Assembly (NCBI GenBank): GCA_963664035.2
Contig: OY760867.2
Coordinates: forward strand, 1,612,001 to 1,676,000
Origin: G958296245 sp963664035
GTDB taxonomy: Bacteria; Chloroflexota; Dehalococcoidia; Lucifugimonadales; G958296245
Direction: 5' to 3'
DNA length: 64,000 nt
The number at the start of each line of letters is the position of its first letter. Position 1 is the stretch's first letter. The notes under the pieces were generated by a model. It ran no database searches, was not told the DNA's origin, and worked only from the letters and a program-made list of their open reading frames with translations. Shown here one piece after another: positions 27,789 through 35,451 of this stretch. Position numbers and translations under genes: made by a program.

Positions 27789-28565
27789 CTAGATCAGCGA
27801 GTAGCTCTGGCCGCCGTCCACTACTATGCAGGCGCCGGTGATGAGGCCCGCGCGCTCGGAGGCCAGGAAGGCCACGAGGTCGCCGACCGGCTCCGGCCAG
27901 CCGAACCTGCCCATCGGCAGGTTGCGCTCGATGAATGCCTCGACCACCTCCGGCGGGTTCTCGTCCTGGAAGCGCTCCCAGCTTCCCTGCGGGTGAGAGA
28001 TCGACCCCGGCGCGATGCTGTTGACCAGCACGCCGTCCTTGGCCAGCGTCACCCCCGCGTGCTTGGTCGCCGCGATGACGGCCGCCTTGGCGGACATGTA
28101 GCCGATGTTGCCGCCGTACTCGCGTCCCCAGATCGAGACTATGTTGACCACTCGCCCCCACTTCTGCCGCTTCATGTGCGGGACGGCGAGCCTCATCAGG
28201 TGGTAGCCGCCGAATAGGTTCAGGTCGAAGGTCGCCCGGAAGTCCTCCAGGGAGGTGCCCATGATGTCCTCCCTGACGCGGACGCCGCCTACGTTGTTGA
28301 CGAGGATGTCGATCTCGCCGAGGCCGGCGGTCACGGCGCGGTAGAGCGGCTCGATCTCCTCCGCGGCCGATACGTCCGCCTCCACGCCTACGGCGGAGAC
28401 CCCCAGGCCCTCCAGCTCGGCCACCGTGCGGTCCAGCGTGTCACGCGAGCGCCCGCAGATGGCGACGTTCACCCCCTCCGCGGCCAGCGACAGCGCCGCC
28501 TGCCGCCCCAAACCCCTGCTTCCCCCCGTGACGAGCGCGTTCCTTCCAGCGATACCCATGTCCAT
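27789..28565 (-). CDS. SDR-family oxidoreductase
   Basis: 258 aa classical short-chain dehydrogenase. It has TGGSRGLG (~14), NNVGG (~90), catalytic Ser in VNIVSIWG (~143), YMSAKAA (YxxxK, ~158), PGSI, and the C-terminal ITGACIVVDGG. The cofactor is probably NAD(P); the substrate is unknown. It is monocistronic and divergent from the maf gene, separated by a MITE-like repeat. Confidence 0.87.
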   Translation of the reverse strand: MDMGIAGRNALVTGGSRGLGRQAALSLAAEGVNVAICGRSRDTLDRTVAELEGLGVSAVGVEADVSAAEEIEPLYRAVTAGLGEIDILVNNVGGVRVREDIMGTSLEDFRATFDLNLFGGYHLMRLAVPHMKRQKWGRVVNIVSIWGREYGGNIGYMSAKAAVIAATKHAGVTLAKDGVLVNSIAPGSISHPQGSWERFQDENPPEVVEAFIERNLPMGRFGWPEPVGDLVAFLASERAGLITGACIVVDGGQSYSLI

Positions 28566-28644
28566 CGGCTACCCTCCAGCGGTCATGATTTCGGGTAAGG
28601 GTACCAAAATGCGGGATATGCGATAATGGCGCGGTCATGGATGT

Positions 28645-28835
28645 AACTGTTCAGAGTACAGGAGGGCAGCCACAAGGGCTGCACCCTACGGGATGGAAGC
28701 CGTAACCACAAGGGCTGCACCCTACGGGATGGAAGCCGTAACCACAAGGGCTGCACCCTACGGGATGGAAGCCGTAGTCGTAGGGGCGTCCCTTGTGGGC
28801 GCCCTGGACGAGGAACGCACCAACTCTGAACAGTT
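28645..28835 (+). mobile_element. MITE-like element, family 2, copy a
   Basis: 191 bases bounded by inverted AACTGTTCAGAGT and ACTCTGAACAGTT. Inside, a 41-base unit (CCACAAGGGCTGCACCCTAC, then GGGATGGAAGCCGTAA) is repeated three times, then GTAGGGGCGTCCCTTGTGGGC. Similar elements are at 32794 and 60296. It lies immediately 5' of maf and supplies an in-frame open extension to it. Confidence 0.75.
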
Positions 28836-28863
28836 GCCCATGGATGCCGACACGGGAAGAGGC

Positions 28864-29511
28864 ATGAGACTGGTGCTCGGATCGGGGTCGCCGCGCCGGG
28901 TGGAGCTTATGCGGGCGTTCTCGGACGCCGTGGAGATAGACTCGCCGGCGAGGCCGGAGGGGCCCAGGCGCGACGGAGAGACGCCCGTGGAGATGGTGTC
29001 GAGGCTGTCGAAAGCCAAGGCGGAGGAGGTCGCCGACCGGGCCGGCGACGCCGTCGTGCTGGCGGCTGACACCCAGGTGGTGCTCGACGGCGAGTCGCTG
29101 GGGAAGCCGGCGGACGGCGACGACGCCGTGCGGATGCTGGAGGCGCTGCGCGGCAGGAGCCACGTCGTCGTCACGGGAGTGACGCTGCTGGACGCGGGCC
29201 GCGGGCGCATGAGGACGTCCGTCAGGCCATCGGACGTCACGATGCGGCGATACTCGGACGCGGAGATATGGGCATACGTCGCTACCGGCGACCCGCTCGA
29301 CAAGGCCGGCGCGTACGCGGTGCAGCACGGCGAGTTCCGCCCGGCGTCGGTGCGCGGGTGCTACCTGAACGTGGTCGGACTCCCGCTGTGCGACGTGGTC
29401 TCGCTGGCGGATGGCATGGGCGCGGGCCTCCGCGTCAGGCCCGGCTGGCGGCCGCCCCCGGAGTGCGTGGGCTGTCCGCTGGACGCCGGAGCGGGGAGGG
29501 ATAGGCGATGA
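28864..29511 (+). CDS. maf: Maf-family nucleoside triphosphate pyrophosphatase
   Basis: 215 aa. Maf proteins hydrolyse non-canonical or selected nucleoside triphosphates to monophosphates and are linked to septum control. Motifs: LVLGSGSPRRVELM (start), VLAADTQVVLDGE (~75), GKPADGDDAVRML and GDPLDKAGAYAVQ (~145). I chose the ATG at 28864 because it aligns with the family N-terminus. The frame continues upstream through the MITE-like repeat to 28693, including an ATG at 28840 in the repeat end, so the native start region has been replaced. The stop overlaps tatA (ATGA). Confidence 0.88.
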   Translation: MRLVLGSGSPRRVELMRAFSDAVEIDSPARPEGPRRDGETPVEMVSRLSKAKAEEVADRAGDAVVLAADTQVVLDGESLGKPADGDDAVRMLEALRGRSHVVVTGVTLLDAGRGRMRTSVRPSDVTMRRYSDAEIWAYVATGDPLDKAGAYAVQHGEFRPASVRGCYLNVVGLPLCDVVSLADGMGAGLRVRPGWRPPPECVGCPLDAGAGRDRR

Positions 29512-29864
29512 ACTTCCTGGGAATGGGGCCGCTGGAGCTGCTGGTCATCGCGGTGCTGGCCTTCATCGTGCTGGGGCCGGAGCGCATGGTCGACGCGGGG
29601 CGGATGCTGGGAAGGGCTGCGCGGGAGGTGAAGCGGCTGGCGGACGAGATGCCCAAGCTGTCGCTGGACGACCTTGAGGAGGCCGCGACGGAAAAGGACG
29701 GACGCGGGTCCGACGAACGGACAGCGAAGACCCCCGGCGGCGAGGAGACCGAGCGCGAAGGCCCGGTGTCGTTCCGTCCTAGCAGCCAGGAGACGAAGGA
29801 AAAGGCCACAGAACGGGACGAGCAGGGCGAAGACTGGACAGGCCCTGGAGAGAAAAGTGCATAA
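29508..29864 (+). CDS. TatA/TatB-family Sec-independent translocase subunit
   Basis: 118 aa. A short N-terminal membrane helix (LELLVIAVLAFIVLGPERM) is followed by an amphipathic helix DAGRMLGRAAREVKRLADEM and a long charged tail, the TatA/TatB design. The GPER motif followed by a long tail is more TatB-like. It works in export of folded proteins across the cytoplasmic membrane. It is translationally coupled to maf. A second TatA-type gene is at 30938-31159. Confidence 0.82.
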   Translation: MNFLGMGPLELLVIAVLAFIVLGPERMVDAGRMLGRAAREVKRLADEMPKLSLDDLEEAATEKDGRGSDERTAKTPGGEETEREGPVSFRPSSQETKEKATERDEQGEDWTGPGEKSA

Positions 29865-29892
29865 CTCCCCTGAGCCTGCGATATCGGGCCCC

Positions 29893-30063
29893 TCACTTGG
29901 GCGGGGCGTACTCATGGAAGATCAAGGAGTGCGCCCTCCTGATCTTGGAGCCGTCGGCGTCAGCGGCTGAGATAATGACGGAGTAGATGCCCGGACGCCA
30001 CATGGCTGTATGCCACGGCGATCCTCGGTTGAAGTCCGCGCCTGTAAGGAGTGACAGACGATC
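29893..30063 (-). pseudogene. C-terminal fragment of an unrecognised minus-strand gene
   Basis: A minus-strand frame closes at TGA 29893-29895 and reads coherent protein such as MWRPGIYSVIISAADADG and AHSLIFHEYAPPK. It is open for about 90 codons upstream to a TAG near 30168, overlapping the next plus gene, and lacks a plausible start. I take it as the surviving 3' end of a lost gene. No family was recognised. Confidence 0.35.
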
Positions 30064-30508
30064 ATGATCCAGCGTGGACTCAGTGTGCTCCGAGCCGCGA
30101 TCTACTGGATTCGCCAGATGACCACATGGCCGGGGCGCACCTATTGCAGATTGCGCGATCAGTACGAGCTAGACGGCAACCAAGTCTTCAAGCTCGTGAT
30201 AACTGCTAGCGGGTTCGTAGTTTTCATAGGTGTCCAAACCATAGACCAGAGCCAGGGGTTGGCACTCCAGACAAGTCTGACCACGTTCGGGCTTCTATCT
30301 GTTCACCTGCTAGCGGCAACCCTTATCCCCGTAGGAGAACGCACACCTCTGCGCCTAGGCATCGATCTGATGGCGAAAGCTCTTGATGGTCTTCGCCATC
30401 CACTCGACGTTTGCGATGCGACTCATTGAAGACGGAGGGAGTATCGGCCCTTTCGTTGCTCTAGCAAGCCTCTTTGTCTTGGTCTGGACAGTGTTGGCGT
30501 TCAGCTAG
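30064..30508 (+). CDS. Small membrane protein, probable frameshift near its 3' end
   Basis: The ATG frame gives 121 aa (to 30429) with two hydrophobic segments (FKLVITASGFVVFIGVQTI, LTTFGLLSVHLLAATLI) and then an uncharacteristic tail. In the next frame, from about 30375 to TAG 30506-30508, the sequence reads LLMVFAIHSTFAMRLIEDGG and FVALASLFVLVWTVLAFS, a further hydrophobic hairpin. A one-base change near 30370-30390 would join them. Alternatively the second part is a separate 40-aa protein starting at ATG 30386. The family is unknown. Confidence 0.45.
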
Positions 30509-30523
30509 AGCGAACTGGAAACC

Positions 30524-30670
30524 TTACCAGAACGTGCGAGACAACCAATCGTTCCAAGTCAGGAAAAGACTGAATGCCATCAACGCCAGCGTCACCCAGA
30601 ACACCACGCGTGCAAAGCGGGGGAGCGAACGAAAGAACCGCCTAAATGATCCCCGGCGCTCCTGTTCCAT
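30524..30670 (-). CDS. 48-aa single-pass membrane protein
   Basis: ATG at 30670 with GGAGG seven bases upstream, ending at TAA 30524-30526. A basic N-terminus (EQERRGSFRRFFRSLPRF) precedes one hydrophobic helix (VVFWVTLALMAFSLFLTWN) and a short tail. The strong ribosome site and clean positive-inside topology support a real small protein. Function unknown. It converges with the gene at 30064. Confidence 0.55.
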   Translation of the reverse strand: MEQERRGSFRRFFRSLPRFARVVFWVTLALMAFSLFLTWNDWLSRTFW

Positions 30671-30937
30671 CGGTGAGCCTCCTTACTGCTGACCGCGCCG
30701 ACAGGCAACACGGATCTGAGCAATGTCAACAAGCGTCTTTCGTCATGGGCATACCCATCCCTCTTGGACATTCTACCACTAGGGGATGAACTGAACCTGC
30801 CGGCGCAGCAGCGCGGAATCTCCAGCCTGAGTCCAGACCAAGACTGTCGCCTGTCACACCCATGACACGACACCGCTGGCAGAGTTGAGATGTGTACTTC
30901 TCTCTAGGCCCTGCCATAGACGCGCTGGCGCGCGGGT
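30671..30937. other. Intergenic region
   Basis: 267 bases with no supported gene. On the minus strand TTGACA near 30725 could be a -35 box for the 48-aa gene, but no good -10 follows. Otherwise nothing was recognised. Confidence 0.4.
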
Positions 30938-31159
30938 CTACTTCTCCTTGGCGGCCCCGCTATCGGCGGTTGCGCCCTGTTCCAGCCTCGGCTCCGTTCC
31001 GCCCTCTTCCAACTCGCCCTTCTGGCTGGAGCGGAACTCGCGTATGGCCTTGCCCATGGCGCCCCCGATCTCGGGCAGCCTGCCGACACCGAAGATGATC
31101 ATGACGATCACCAGCACGATTACCAGTTCGGGCACTCCGATCCCGTTTGCGAACGGCAT
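30938..31159 (-). CDS. tatA: TatA-family twin-arginine translocase subunit
   Basis: 73 aa. MPFANGIGVPELVIVLVIVM begins the short membrane helix. The GVGRLPEIGGAMGKAIREFR amphipathic helix with FG just before it is the classic TatA core, followed by a short acidic tail. AAGGAGG six bases upstream fixes the start at 31159. TatA oligomerises to form the protein-conducting element for folded substrates. tatC is not in the window. Confidence 0.88.
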   Translation of the reverse strand: MPFANGIGVPELVIVLVIVMIIFGVGRLPEIGGAMGKAIREFRSSQKGELEEGGTEPRLEQGATADSGAAKEK

Positions 31160-31259
31160 GGCTTCCCTCCTTAGTCCTCCTTCGTGACGCATCAATGATA
31201 GCCACAGCGTACCGCCAAGTCAATCAGCGGCGGCGCCGGCCAGATGCGCCGGCCCTGCT

Positions 31260-32675
31260 CTACTCGTCGTCGTCCATGTCGGGCATGAGCACGAACTCGG
31301 GGTAAGACTCCATGCCCAACTCGCCCGCGTCCTGCCCCATGCGCTCGACGTGCTCCGAGACGCGGACGCCCACGACGCGCTCGAGCAGCTGCCAGACAGC
31401 CCAGGCGACCACGAAGACGAACGCTCCGATAGCGACTATGCCGAGAAGCTGGATGTGAGGCTGCGCGCCGCCCGCGATGCTGGCGGCCAGCGTGCCCCAG
31501 GCGCCCGCGAACAGGTGGGCGGGCACCGCGCCCACAACGTCGTCGAGCTTGACCTTCTCCAGCAGCTTGATCCCGCCGACGCACAGCGCGCCGCCGATGG
31601 CGCCGATGATGATCGCCCATAGGTGGGCGGGGATGCCGATGACCGGCTCGGCGATGTCGGGGGCGGCGGTGATCGAGACGAGACCCGCGATCGCGCCGTT
31701 CAGCCCCGCGAACAGGTCGATGCGGCCGAGGACGGGGCGGGATATGGCGAGCGCGGCCATGACGCCGGCCGCCGCGGCCAGGTTGGTGTTGACGAGCACG
31801 ATGCTCATGGCCACCGCGTCCGTCGCGCTCCCCAATGCGAGCTGGGAGCCGCCGTTGAAGCCGAACCAGCCGAACCAGAGGATGAATACGCCAAGCGTCA
31901 CGACCAGGATGTTCGATGGCGGAGTGGGCCTGACCGAGCCGTCCTTCCGAAACTTGCCGAGCCTCGGCCCGACGACCAACATGCCCGCGAGCGCGGCCCA
32001 GCCCCCTGTGCTGTGTACTATGGTCGAGCCTGCGAAGTCCTGGAATCCCAGTTCGGCCAGCCAGCCGCCGCCCCAGGTCCACGCGCCCACGACGGGGTAG
32101 ATGATCGCGGTTAGCAGCAGCGTGAATAGGAAGAACGACCACATCTTGACGCGCTCCGCGAGAGCGCCCGACACGATGGAGGCCGCCGTGGCGACGAAGA
32201 CCATCTGGAAGAACCAGTCGGACATCGTAGAGTAGCCCTGATCGGCCATCGAGGCGGTCATGGCGGCGTCATCGGACGACAGGAGGGCCAACTCGTCGGC
32301 GGATGACTCGTAGAGGAGGCCGAACGAGCCGATGATTCCCCCGATCGTGTCGCCGTACATGAGGTTGTAGCCGATGACGAAGTAGGCCAGCCCGGCTATC
32401 GAGTAGAGCCCGATGTTCTTCAGGCAGATCATCGAGGCGTTCTTGGTGCGGACGGAGCCGGACTCCAGCATGGTGAAGCCGGCGCACATCCACATGACGA
32501 GCGCGCCCCAGATGAGGAACGCGAAGGTGTTGAGTACGAAGCTGGTCTCCTCGTCCACCCCGGCGGCGTGCGCCACGGAGGGCCAGCCGATGGACAAGGC
32601 CATGGCCGTGGCGGCGGCCACCGCGATGATGACGAGGCGTTTGCGTTGCGCGAGGACGTCTATGAGGGTTGTCAA
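31260..32675 (-). CDS. amt: Ammonium transporter
   Basis: 471 aa from the TTG at 32675, preceded by GGGGAG; an in-frame ATG at 32735 without a ribosome site is the alternative. A signal-like N-terminus ends near SVAHA, then eleven membrane segments follow. Family motifs: FLIWGALVMWMCAGFTMLESG (partial, ~65-85), DWFFQMVFVATAASIVSGALAERV in the pore region, GSTIVHSTGGWAALAG (pore His), and WFGWFGFNGGS. It conducts ammonia derived from NH4+ into the cell. A GlnK partner is not adjacent. It is divergent from the B12 operon. Confidence 0.92.
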   Translation of the reverse strand: MTTLIDVLAQRKRLVIIAVAAATAMALSIGWPSVAHAAGVDEETSFVLNTFAFLIWGALVMWMCAGFTMLESGSVRTKNASMICLKNIGLYSIAGLAYFVIGYNLMYGDTIGGIIGSFGLLYESSADELALLSSDDAAMTASMADQGYSTMSDWFFQMVFVATAASIVSGALAERVKMWSFFLFTLLLTAIIYPVVGAWTWGGGWLAELGFQDFAGSTIVHSTGGWAALAGMLVVGPRLGKFRKDGSVRPTPPSNILVVTLGVFILWFGWFGFNGGSQLALGSATDAVAMSIVLVNTNLAAAAGVMAALAISRPVLGRIDLFAGLNGAIAGLVSITAAPDIAEPVIGIPAHLWAIIIGAIGGALCVGGIKLLEKVKLDDVVGAVPAHLFAGAWGTLAASIAGGAQPHIQLLGIVAIGAFVFVVAWAVWQLLERVVGVRVSEHVERMGQDAGELGMESYPEFVLMPDMDDDE

Positions 32676-32793
32676 GTCTCCTACTCCCCAATGTAGTCTA
32701 GGCCCCGATATCCAGGGCGAAAGGCTCCGGCGCATTGTATCACCGGACAGCCCGGTTCGCACGGCGTCTAGGACGCGGGTAGGACGCGGGTAT

Positions 32794-32908
32794 CTGTTCA
32801 GAGTATGGGAGGGCAGCCACAAGGGCTGCACCCTACGGAATGGAAGCCGTAGTCGTAGGGGCGTCCCTTGTGGGCGCCTTAGGTGAGGAACGCACCAACT
32901 CTGAACAG
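32794..32908 (+). mobile_element. MITE-like element, family 2, copy b
   Basis: 115 bases from CTGTTCAGAGT to ACTCTGAACAG, with a single internal unit (CCACAAGGGCTGCACCCTAC, GGAATGGAAGCCGTAGTCG, then GGGGCGTCCCTTGTGGGC). It is the shortest copy and probably the ancestral form. It ends 22 bases before the -35 box of the B12 operon. Confidence 0.75.
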
Positions 32909-32930
32909 TTACGGACACGGCCCCGCGCTC

Positions 32931-32960
32931 TTGACAGTCGGCTCCAAGTGTCCATATCAT
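32931..32960 (+). promoter_or_regulatory. Promoter of the cobalamin operon
   Basis: TTGACA (32931-32936), an 18-base spacer and TATCAT (32955-32960). Transcription would start about 24 bases before the riboswitch P1 stem. Confidence 0.72.
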
Positions 32961-32990
32961 GCGCCCTGGAAGAATACATACGAACACTGC

Positions 32991-33152
32991 CCGTTCAGGT
33001 GCCCGCCGAGGGAGAATAGGGAAGGCGGTGAGAAGCCGCCGCGGTAGCGCCACTGTAAGCGGGGTTCGGAGCCGAAGCCCACTGTCGCAGAGTCGATGGG
33101 AAGGGCCCGGCCGACGAGTCCTACCCGCGAGCCAGGAGACCTGCCTGAACGG
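32991..33152 (+). promoter_or_regulatory. Cobalamin (AdoCbl) riboswitch
   Basis: The P1 arms CCGTTCAGG (32991-32999) and CCTGAACGG (33144-33152) close the element. Conserved segments are in order: GGTGCCC, GAATAGGGAA, GGCGGTGAGAAGCCGCC, the B12 box GCGCCACTGTAA (33048-33059), and AGCCAGGAGACCTGCC (33130-33145). It senses adenosylcobalamin and represses downstream genes when B12 is plentiful. The genes that follow are B12 uptake and adenosylation genes, as expected. Confidence 0.93.
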
Positions 33153-33224
33153 AAGGTGACCGCTCTCCGCACCCAGAGAGGGTCCCTCGGTCGCCGGGTA
33201 GAAGTCCCGGGCAGAGCCAAGTAG

Positions 33225-33257
33225 ATGACCTCCTGCGGAGAGCCGGAGGTCATTTTT
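33225..33257 (+). terminator. Riboswitch expression-platform terminator
   Basis: ATGACCTCC (33225-33233) pairs with GGAGGTCAT (33245-33253), followed by five T. The 3' arm contains the GGAGG that serves as ribosome site for the next gene, so the same stem can block both transcription and translation. Confidence 0.82.
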
Positions 33258-34335
33258 GTTGAAGGCTGCTGGCGTCACCGCTCTGCGCGGCTACCGCCAG
33301 GCGGGAGTCTCGGCCCGCCTGGCGATCGGCTCGACGGCCCTCGTCCTGCTGGTCCTGGCTGCCGCCCTAGTCTCGCTGAGCCTCGGCCCGGTCGACATAC
33401 CCGCCATCCGCGTCGTCTCCATCGTGTTGTCGTCAATCGGGATCGACGCCGCAGGCTTCGGGCGCACGGAGCAGCTCGTCATCGAGCAGATCAGGCTCCC
33501 CAGGATCGTCGTCGGGGCTTCCGTGGGCATCGCCCTGGGGATTGCCGGCGCGACCATGCAGGGGCTGTTCCGCAACCCGATGGCCGACCCTGGAATCATC
33601 GGGGTCTCCGCCGGGGGAGCCGTGGGCGCGGTCGTGGCCATCGCCGCGGGCATGACGGGCCTGTTCTTCTTCGCGCTCCCGGCGTTCGCGTTCGTGGGCG
33701 CGATGGCGGCCGCGTTCCTGGTCTATGGCATCGCCGCCGTCGGCGGTCACTTCTCCATGGCCACGCTGCTGCTTGCCGGGGTGGCCGTCAACGCCTTTCT
33801 CGGCGCCATGGTGTCGGCGATCATCATCCTCATGCCCGACAACGAAGCCCTACGGGAAATCCTATTCTGGCTCGCCGGGGGGCTGGACTCTCGCTCCTGG
33901 GACCACGTATGGACCTCATCCCCCCTCGTCCTTGGCGGCGCCGCCGTGATCATGCTCATGTCCCGCGACCTGAACCTGCTGATGCTGGGCGACGACGAGG
34001 CCCGCTCGATGGGCGTCAGGGTCGGCTTTGCGCGCGTCACTCTCCTGGCCGCGGCGGCCCTGGCCACCGGAGCGGCGGTCGCGGTGAGCGGGACCATCGG
34101 CTTCGTCGGCCTCGTGACGCCCCACATCCTGAGGCTCATACTGGGGCCGGACCACCGCGTGCTGATTCCCGCGAGCGCCCTCGGGGGCGCCGCCTTCGTC
34201 ATCGTCGCCGATACCGTGGCCAGGACCATCGTCCAACCGGCCGAGTTTCGCGTCGGCGTCCTCACCGCCTTCGTCGGCGCGCCGTTCTTCATCCTCCTGT
34301 TGATCAAGAACAAGCGCCAGGCATATTCCCTGTGA
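33256..34335 (+). CDS. btuC: BtuC/FecCD-type ABC transporter permease (cobalamin)
   Basis: 359 aa FecCD-family permease with about ten membrane helices. Signatures include RLPRIVVGASVGIALGIAGA (~80-100), FRNPMADPGIIGVSAGGAVG, FWLAGGLDSRSW, and GTIGFVGLVTPHILRLILGP (~275-295). It moves corrinoids across the membrane, energised by the ATPase at 35452. The start is TTG at 33256 or 33259, 6 or 9 bases after GGAGG in the terminator stem; no ATG is available near the expected N-terminus. It is first in the operon under the B12 riboswitch. Confidence 0.88.
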   Translation: MLKAAGVTALRGYRQAGVSARLAIGSTALVLLVLAAALVSLSLGPVDIPAIRVVSIVLSSIGIDAAGFGRTEQLVIEQIRLPRIVVGASVGIALGIAGATMQGLFRNPMADPGIIGVSAGGAVGAVVAIAAGMTGLFFFALPAFAFVGAMAAAFLVYGIAAVGGHFSMATLLLAGVAVNAFLGAMVSAIIILMPDNEALREILFWLAGGLDSRSWDHVWTSSPLVLGGAAVIMLMSRDLNLLMLGDDEARSMGVRVGFARVTLLAAAALATGAAVAVSGTIGFVGLVTPHILRLILGPDHRVLIPASALGGAAFVIVADTVARTIVQPAEFRVGVLTAFVGAPFFILLLIKNKRQAYSL

Positions 34336-34359
34336 GACCGTCCATCGAAAGGAGTCGTG

Positions 34360-35445
34360 ATGTCCATCCGTCAACTGCGTGACCTCATCGTTCCCCTGGT
34401 AGTCCTGCTCGCCCTGGCGGCGGCGTGCTCGTCCGAACCGCCGGCGCCGACCGCAACGCCCACCGTTGTCCCGACCGCGGCGCCGACCGCAACGCCCACA
34501 GCGACGCCCGAGCCTGCGCCAACGCCCTTCGAGGGCGTTGGCGGGATCGTCGACCCTGCCAACCTCGGCTGGCCGCGCGAGGTCGAGGGGCTGAACGGGG
34601 TCGTGAGCATCCCGGCCAAGCCGATGCGCATCATTACCGCCTCCATCGGACACGACGAGATCGCCCTGGCGCTGGTGCCCCTGGAACGGCTCGTGGGAGT
34701 CGGGGGAGTCAGCAAGAACGCGACCTACTCGAACGTCGCCTCCCTCGTCCAGGACATAACCGAGATCTCACGCGACCCGGAGACGATCATCGCCCAGGCG
34801 CCGGACGTCATCGTCACGAGCCCCTTCTTCCCGGCCGAGGGGGTCGAGGCCCTGTCGAAGACCGGCATCCCCGTCGTCCAGACGGAGCTGAAGCACGGCC
34901 CCGAGGCGAGCGTCAACAGCATCCTCTTCATGGGCTACATCTTCGGCGAGGAGGACCGCGCCGTCGAGTTCGCGGCTGAGGTGAGCGCCCGGTACGACTC
35001 CCTCGTCGCCGTGACCGGCGCGGCGGAGCCCCGCCCCCGCGTGCTCGCCCTCACGCAGTACTCCGACCAGCTGTGGGTCGCGGGCGGCAACTCCACCGAG
35101 GGCGGCGTCATAGCGGCCGCCGGCGGCGTCAACGTGGCCGAGGAAGCGGGCATCGACGGGAACCAGACCACCAGCCTCGAAGGCGTCATTGCGATGAACC
35201 CCGAGGTCATCATCATTCCCCAACCGGCCGAGTTCGGCGCCGAAGAGTTCCGGCAGAGCCTGCTTGCCAACGAGGCGATCGCCGAGATCCCGGCGATCAA
35301 GAACGACAGGGTCCACGTCGTCGAGGGCAAGCATTTCACCACGCTATCCTACTGGAACATCCGGGGGGCGGAGGACCTCGCCCGCATGCTGTGGCCGGAC
35401 GACTTTCCCGGCCCGGCGAAAGCCTCCTTCAGCCTGGCCGAGTAG
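34360..35445 (+). CDS. btuF: BtuF-like corrinoid-binding lipoprotein
   Basis: 361 aa. A signal ends in AAAC (~residue 24), followed by a Thr/Pro/Ala spacer (residues ~28-58), which lifts the domain off the membrane. The binding-protein fold of the BtuF/FepB class follows: PMRIITASIGHDEIALAL, LVGVGGVSKNATY, PDVIVTSPFF, PEVIIIPQPAEFG and VVEGKHFTTLSYWNIRG. AAAGGAG lies five bases before ATG 34360; a GTG one codon upstream is too close. It delivers cobalamin to the permease. Confidence 0.86.
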   Translation: MSIRQLRDLIVPLVVLLALAAACSSEPPAPTATPTVVPTAAPTATPTATPEPAPTPFEGVGGIVDPANLGWPREVEGLNGVVSIPAKPMRIITASIGHDEIALALVPLERLVGVGGVSKNATYSNVASLVQDITEISRDPETIIAQAPDVIVTSPFFPAEGVEALSKTGIPVVQTELKHGPEASVNSILFMGYIFGEEDRAVEFAAEVSARYDSLVAVTGAAEPRPRVLALTQYSDQLWVAGGNSTEGGVIAAAGGVNVAEEAGIDGNQTTSLEGVIAMNPEVIIIPQPAEFGAEEFRQSLLANEAIAEIPAIKNDRVHVVEGKHFTTLSYWNIRGAEDLARMLWPDDFPGPAKASFSLAE

Positions 35446-35451
35446 CGGAAG

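Noticed and set aside
28645..28835. Possible CRISPR array (three 41-base repeats)
   Set aside because: The repeats are contiguous without spacers and lie inside an element with inverted ends; no cas genes are in the window.
30474..30692. 72-codon plus-strand frame
   Set aside because: It lies opposite the 48-aa membrane gene that has the better ribosome site and topology; composition is Arg/Asn-rich without features.
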